This document shows, piece after piece, positions 58,508 through 64,000 of a stretch of DNA of 64,000 nucleotides. The translations under genes and the position numbers were made by a program. The stretch comes from Siphonodentalium dalli (Eukaryota; Mollusca; Scaphopoda; Gadilida; Siphonodentaliidae), in assembly GCA_032622095.1 (NCBI GenBank), contig CP136067.1, positions 177,042,556 to 177,106,555 of the forward strand, in the 5' to 3' direction. Numbering within the stretch: position 1 is the first letter of the stretch; each line of letters opens with the position of its first letter. The notes below the pieces were generated by a model, which was given only the letters and a program-made list of their open reading frames with translations, ran no database searches and was not told the origin of the DNA.

Positions 58508-59521
58508 GGACCTCCTATTTACCGAGAACAACCGAGAACAAGTCTAAAATTAATAACTAAGTCTTAATAATGTTCAATTATAGTGTACATATCAATCTTA
58601 AGTGAATATTATACCATATTTGACATTTTAAATGACATATATGTAGTTATTATGGGTATATACCGAGAAAATGAAACATGCTTGTTCTCGGTTGGCGGTA
58701 ACACAAAGGCATAAGCCGTGCCTCTAGAGGTGTTAATTAACTAAGTACTAGCTGCATGAGGTCTGATTGGTGATCAAATTTCATTGAGTTGAATTATATT
58801 TGGTGCAGATAACTGTTAATCACGCAAGCAATATGCAGAATTGAATATATATATGACATATATGACATTGCTTACCATTATTATTATGGTGAATAATCTT
58901 CCTCAAAGTAGTTATATTTTACAAATATTATATCTAAATTGACTTGTTCTCGGTAAATTTGACCGCACATATGGAGAGCGGTGCACTTTTGATATCTCTT
59001 AGCTGATCGTTTATACAATATCGAAACGTCTATCAGTTTAATCTGGCAGTTTTAAAATGTTCTGGTCCGTCGATAATTTAATGTTGTTAATGCATGGACT
59101 CGCAAATGCTGTTTTTGTCCAACATTTTGGTATGTTTTTATTTGCTTTCGAGCGTCAAATATATATGCACTGTCTCATCAAATGTTCGATCCACTTTCAC
59201 TTGCTAATTTAAGAAGAAACACAACTCAATGCATGTTGATCACCAATCAGACCTATCACGCAGCTAGTTCTTAGTTAATTAACACCTAGACACGGCTTAT
59301 GTCTTTGTGTTACCGCCAACCGAGAACAAGAACAGCGGCTGCGCGATGTTTCAACTTCTCGGTATATACCAATAATAACTACATATATGTCATTTAAAAT
59401 GTCAACTATGGTATAATATTAACTTGATATGTACACTATAATTGAACATTATTAAGACTTAATTATTAATTTTAGACTTGTTCTCGGTTGTTCTCGGTTG
59501 TTCTCGGTAAATAGGAGGTCC
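58508..59521. mobile_element. long-TIR element, Mutator-like, with ~9-bp duplication
   Basis: Inverted ends over 230 bp: GGACCTCCTATTTACCG, repeated ACCGAGAACA words, 'TAATAATGTTCAATTATAGT', then 'TTGTTCTCGGTTGGCGGTAA'. ATGTCAGAT flanks at 58499-58507 and 59523-59531, with one extra base at the right junction. The interior is AT-rich without coding capacity. Confidence 0.8.
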
Positions 59522-60409
59522 GATGTCAGATTAAAAATAATTCTGACACTTTTGAAATCGACCCAAAGCTCAAAATTCCTGGCATTATTATAGTTTATCC
59601 ACCTCTCACCGCATCCACCCTGAAAATCATAAGCCTGACGTAACATGAGTCTGTGTGTACCCATGCAGTAGGAGTGGTATGTGCCTGGTAGAACTTAATT
59701 TTTTCCTAGTTGAACTATTTCTCATTAAATATTCATTAGTTCTACAGAAAACCGGACCCGATTAATCAACATCTTCTGTGTTGCAATGATACGAATGCAA
59801 CATCAGTCATAGGGTAATCAATGCACATATATTGTTCTTGGTGCTTACTTTGTTTTACATGTGTGAATGCCACCACCGCTTTGCATATTGATTATGTTAT
59901 GTACGTCACGTTGGCGTTGCCGCATGTATGTGCCATTTCCAATGGAGGAACTCTTGTTAAATTCACCTTCTGAGTTGAATATTTCGCAAAATTTCTTAGT
60001 ATTCGAGTCGGTGGATAAATAAAATATCATAAGTGTCTTGTGTGGGAAATTGAACAGTAATATGTCCACTCGTATGATTTGGCCTGTAATATCCGAGCTT
60101 CAGCGTGAACATAAACCGTTTAATTTTCAACACTAGACATAATATAATATCATTTAATATCATGCTGTATACATGTCATTGAACTTCTGCAACACCATTA
60201 AACTGATTAAAGCTACCATGGCATTGATTAGAGTGACAATGACTTGCCCAAGCAATATATGAGTGACACTGGCAGACGATTAGAAGGCACGAATACTTAA
60301 ATATTATTCCCCGTGAAAAATAAAATAAAATAAAATGAAGTACCACCCCTGTTTTTTTCCCTCATGTTACCCTAAACTCAGGTATTCTTCCTTTTGGCCT
60401 AAGGTTAGT

Positions 60410-62365
60410 ATTTTTTATCTATTATATATTTTGGAAGATCTGTTTGTGTGTGTGTGTGTAATCGATGAACTCGAAAACGGCCGACCCGATTTCGATGAAA
60501 CTTGGTATGTGGGGGTATATTCGGACGGGGGGGTGACATAGGCCTATTGATTTTCAGATCCGAGGTCAACTTTTCACGTGCCGAGGTCAAATCTGTTTTT
60601 ACGCTGTGTTACGGGACTTTCATTTGAGTTCGGTGCTTACAAATCGATTCGAAACAGCGCGAATAATAAAATGCCAGTCATAATAATGACACTGTGAGAA
60701 TCTTTCTTGTTTCCTCTTTCCAACGATATATAATGCGTATGTATCCGTTTTAGTTATCTGCCTCAATTATCAAGAAGAAGTGGTACTATCTTCCATCGGG
60801 ATAAAAACAATGCGTAACTTCTATGACGTCGTTAGAGGTCATAACGTTAGATCACGTTAACGCTTAACCGGCCGATGCATTTGACTGTTTCAGACGTCTT
60901 GGCGATATCTCGGGCACCGATGGTAATTTATCTTTACGTTGAAATGTGTATATAATAATTAATGAGCGTGTGTATATGAGGCGCGTTTATATACTTGAGT
61001 GGAAATCAAATCGGGTTAAACTGGCGGATTTTTACGGACGAAATTTGATGCATAGGGTATCTCGGTATCCGCTGGGCCGATTTCCGGTATCCGCTGGGCT
61101 GATTTCCACCATTTTTGGGGTGTTGGTGTTTGACCCCACCTGACCTTGACCTTCAAAATGGTCAATTCAAGGTCAAAGCCCGGATGAAGTCGGGTCACCT
61201 TCTAGTCTATTATATATTTTGGAAGATCTGTGTGGGTGTGTGTGTGTCTGTGTGTGTGTCTGTGTGTGTGTCTGTCTGTAATCGATGGACTCGAAAATGG
61301 CTGAGCCGATTTCGATGAAACTTGGTATGTGGGGGTATTTTCGGCCGGGGGGTGACATGGGCCTATTAATTTGACCGTGCGACGTGACCTTGACCTTGAA
61401 ATTGGGTAATTTCAAGGTCAAACGCCCGAATATCACGGGATTTTGATGAAACTTGGTATGTGGGGGTACCTTCGGCCGGGGAGTGGCATAAACCTATTAA
61501 TTTGCCCGTGCGATGTGACCTTGACCTTGAAATCGGGTCATTTCAAGGTCAAACACCCGAATATCACAGGATTTCGATGAAACTTGGTATGTGGGGGTAC
61601 TTTCGGCCGGGGAGTGGCATAGGCCTATTAATTTACCCGTGCGACGTGACCTTGACCTTGAAATCGGGTCATTTCAAGGTCAAATCGCGAGTTTTGATGG
61701 GATTTCCACGAAATTTGATACGTAGGGTGACTTTTGTCCACTGAGTGTTTTGGACGGGTCAAATCGTGACCCCGACCTATTAAATTGCCTGTGCGACGTG
61801 ACCTTGACATCGGGTAATTTCAAGGTCAAATGCCCGAATATCATAGGATTTCGATGAAACTTGGTGTGTGGGGGTACCTTCGGCCGGGGAGTGGCATAAA
61901 CCTATTAATTTGCCCGTGCGACGTGACCTTGACATCGGGTCATTTCAAGGTCAAACACCCGAATATCACGGGATTTCGATGAAACTTGGTATGTGGGGGT
62001 ACTTTCGGTCGGGGAGTCTCATAAGCATATTCATTTTCCCGTGCGACATGACATTGACCTTGAAATGTGGGTCAATTCAAGGTCAAATGGCCAATTTTTA
62101 TGGGATTTCGACGAAATTTTATACATAGGGTTACTTTTGTCCACTGAGTATTTTGGACGGGTCGAGTCGTGACCTCGACCTGACCTCGATCTTCAAAATG
62201 ATCAATTCAAGGTCAAATCGGGTAAAACCGGATGGATTTTGTCGGGTACTTTTGTCCGGGCAGTGTTTTGGACGGGTCAAATCGTGACCCCACCTGACCT
62301 TCACCTTCAAAATGGACAATTCAAGGTCAAAGCCCGGACGAAGTCGGGTCACCTTCTAGTTATAT
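60410..62365 (+). repeat. tandem array with many TCAAGGTCA words
   Basis: Two starts ('ctattatatattttggaaga' with GT-rich runs, at 60417 and 61206), the second followed by about nine units of ~115-140 bp with 'gatgaaacttggtatgtggg', 'gcgacgtgaccttgacc' and 'atttcaaggtcaaa'. By hand count about 19 TCAAGGTCA or TGACCTTGA words. A fragment occurs at 26230-26560. Non-coding. Confidence 0.85.
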
Positions 62366-62951
62366 ATATTTTGTGCATCATTCAGTGGCCATTGTACTTA
62401 TAATTACATGTGTCAGTAAAATGTAATTGGCTAATAGCTGCAACTAAACATTAATAAATTATATTTTTTTTTAACTTTTGTTTAACATGTAGAAAGTTAT
62501 ACACACTACACAAGATATACAGTTGAAATCTGATTCGTATACAACTACTATTGTGTTGTTTGATAGTATATTCCCAATATCTCTGTGTTTTCATTTTTGT
62601 GGTGTTTTAAAAAATGTTTCAAACAGAAGTTAGCATCACACAGACATCACTGCCATTTGCTAAGTTAATTTAAACAGGGAGGAATGATAATTGATTATGG
62701 GTGTGGGAGGATTTTAAATACATAACAAAAATAAATAGCGGTAAATCTGAGGCGGGCTGAAATATCGAGGGGGGCGATGATAATCTAGGTATTCATTTGT
62801 TATGGCCCAGCGGGAAACAGTATTTATGGTTTGTAAAATACATTCAGAGATGAGTTGAAAGATTAGATGTGCACCTGTAAAGGATAGGATAGAATATTTT
62901 ATCCTGCAGGGTCGTAACACAACAAAGACAGGTTTACCAAATTGACTACCT
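62366..62951. other. intron 12 sequence, nothing recognised
   Basis: AT-rich non-coding sequence between the tandem array and the last MITE. Confidence 0.5.
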
Positions 62952-63338
62952 TTAACCCTTTACCCAACAGAACGGCCCTGTGCCAATGCATTCTCTTATA
63001 TATGCGAGTCGACCATAGGTCGCCTCGCATATATAAGAGAATGCATTGGCTTAACACATTAAAAATTATAAAAATGGTAAAAATGGTAAAAAGTGTTAAA
63101 AAAAGATTTTTTTTAGGCCAATGCATTCTCTTATATATGCGAGGCGACCTATGGTCGACTCGCATATATAAGAGAATGCATTGGCACAGGGCATAACTGT
63201 AACCATCACAATGTGGTCAAGGAGCCGGTTCCAATGATATCCATATTTGTATTGTTCTATTGAGACAGACCGAAGATATTTTAGGCTGTTGAAGCTTTAT
63301 TTGGCCGGTTTTGGCCGTTTTGTTGGGTAAAGGGTTAA
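62952..63338 (+). mobile_element. piggyBac-type MITE, family A, copy 8
   Basis: TTAA at 62952-62955 and 63335-63338, both hairpins intact with a shortened spacer, standard tail. It ends 66 bp before exon 13. Confidence 0.93.
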
Positions 63339-63404
63339 GCTATGTTATCTCTGTTTAAAGTGTGGAGTTATAACAGGTCTCAACCTCTCTGTTCTCACTC
63401 ACAG

Positions 63405-63551
63405 CTACAAGACATACTAAAGTTTGGAGTAGAAAGTCTGCTTAATGAGGATGCAGATGAAGATGAAATCAACATTAAGGAGATATTAGGTCCAACGACT
63501 GATGGCGAATGGCAGATAGAGGAAACACCACCATCACTGGAATCGGAAGAT
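63405..63551 (+). CDS. CHD1L: CHD1L exon 13 (linker)
   Basis: Residues 517-565: LQDILKFGVESLLNEDADED, EINIKEILGPTTDGEWQIEE, TPPSLESED. It matches the human post-helicase segment 'LSEILKFGLDKLL ... SILGETKDGQW', part of the linker that contacts the ATPase in the autoinhibited state. Acceptor 'cactcacag', donor GTATGT, phase 0. Confidence 0.95.
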
Positions 63552-64000
63552 GTATGTTCATAATTTCAGTTTGTTCATAATTTAGTTTGAAATAGTGATT
63601 AATTACTGTTTGAGTAAAAGGCAAGATGTTATGCAATTTCTGGAAATTTTTCACATAAGTTTCTTTCCGACTCATGGATGGAATGAAGCAGCATCAATTC
63701 ATTAGCTATTTTAGTACCATGTGCATCCCGAGTGGCCATAAATTAGTCTTAAATACAATTTGTTTGGCCAATTCTGAATTTGTTTGTGAAAAAACCATAA
63801 TATGGGATCATTGAGAAAATTGAAATTAAAACAAAGATATCAAACTCCATGCAGGGTTTACCTCCATTGATAACTCAGTAAGACTGCTCCTACCGGCGAC
63901 ATTTTACCCACATTTGGTTGACTTCCGTGATATTAAGATATATACTAAGCGAACAGAGCAATATGCTGCCCTTGTTAAGCACACAAAATATCAAACAAAA
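63552..64000 (+). other. CHD1L: start of CHD1L intron 13
   Basis: Begins with the donor of exon 13; no further exon is visible before the window edge. The remaining exons (linker and macro domain) lie outside. Confidence 0.7.

Overview
This is animal nuclear DNA: genes are split by GT-AG introns and the sequence is AT-rich and full of transposons. The best-supported gene is the 5' half of an orthologue of CHD1L/ALC1, the poly(ADP-ribose)-responsive SNF2 chromatin remodeler. It lies on the + strand as thirteen exons between 3884 and 63551. They join in one frame (1695 nt, 565 codons) and carry every helicase motif of the ATPase, but the C-terminal macro domain lies beyond the right edge. The dispersed tandem repeats (units around 'gagttatggcccttt', 'ggcgcgggctacaggtcgta' and 'gatgaaacttggtatgtggg') look like those I associate with bivalve molluscs, so a bivalve or related lophotrochozoan is the best guess. 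That is inference, not proof.

Layout. 1-3.7 kb is upstream sequence with a triple YY1-like motif and, at 2601-3144, a compact 544-bp retroelement: two near-identical LTRs containing a 5S rRNA-derived segment, a tRNA-Pro-type primer binding site and a polypurine tract. 3.8-4.0 kb is the promoter and first exon of CHD1L. Intron 1 (17.8 kb) holds a complete 5.1-kb DIRS-type tyrosine-recombinase retrotransposon (5623-10744) with intact gag, RT/RNase H and recombinase frames, inverted terminal repeats and the internal complementary region, plus several foldback DNA elements. 21.7-63.5 kb is an alternation of exons 2-13 with introns packed with non-autonomous DNA transposons: TTAA-flanked piggyBac-type MITEs (at least eight copies of one family plus relatives), hAT-type elements with exact 8-bp target duplications, long-TIR foldbacks, and satellite arrays at 31.6-34.9 kb and 60.4-62.4 kb.

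How the parts relate. All mobile elements after 4 kb sit in introns of CHD1L, and no exon is broken. Many hairpin elements lie within 12-70 bp of splice sites. For exons 10 and 11 the likely branch point falls on the transposon boundary itself, and for exon 5 a four-copy minisatellite abuts the acceptor CAG. The strongest novelty candidates are the 5S-carrying miniature LTR element in an animal, the U-UUU-UUA frameshift site joining gag to pol in the DIRS element, and the covarying hairpin core shared by MITE families whose terminal repeats differ. All identifications were made by eye from the sequence, without database searches.
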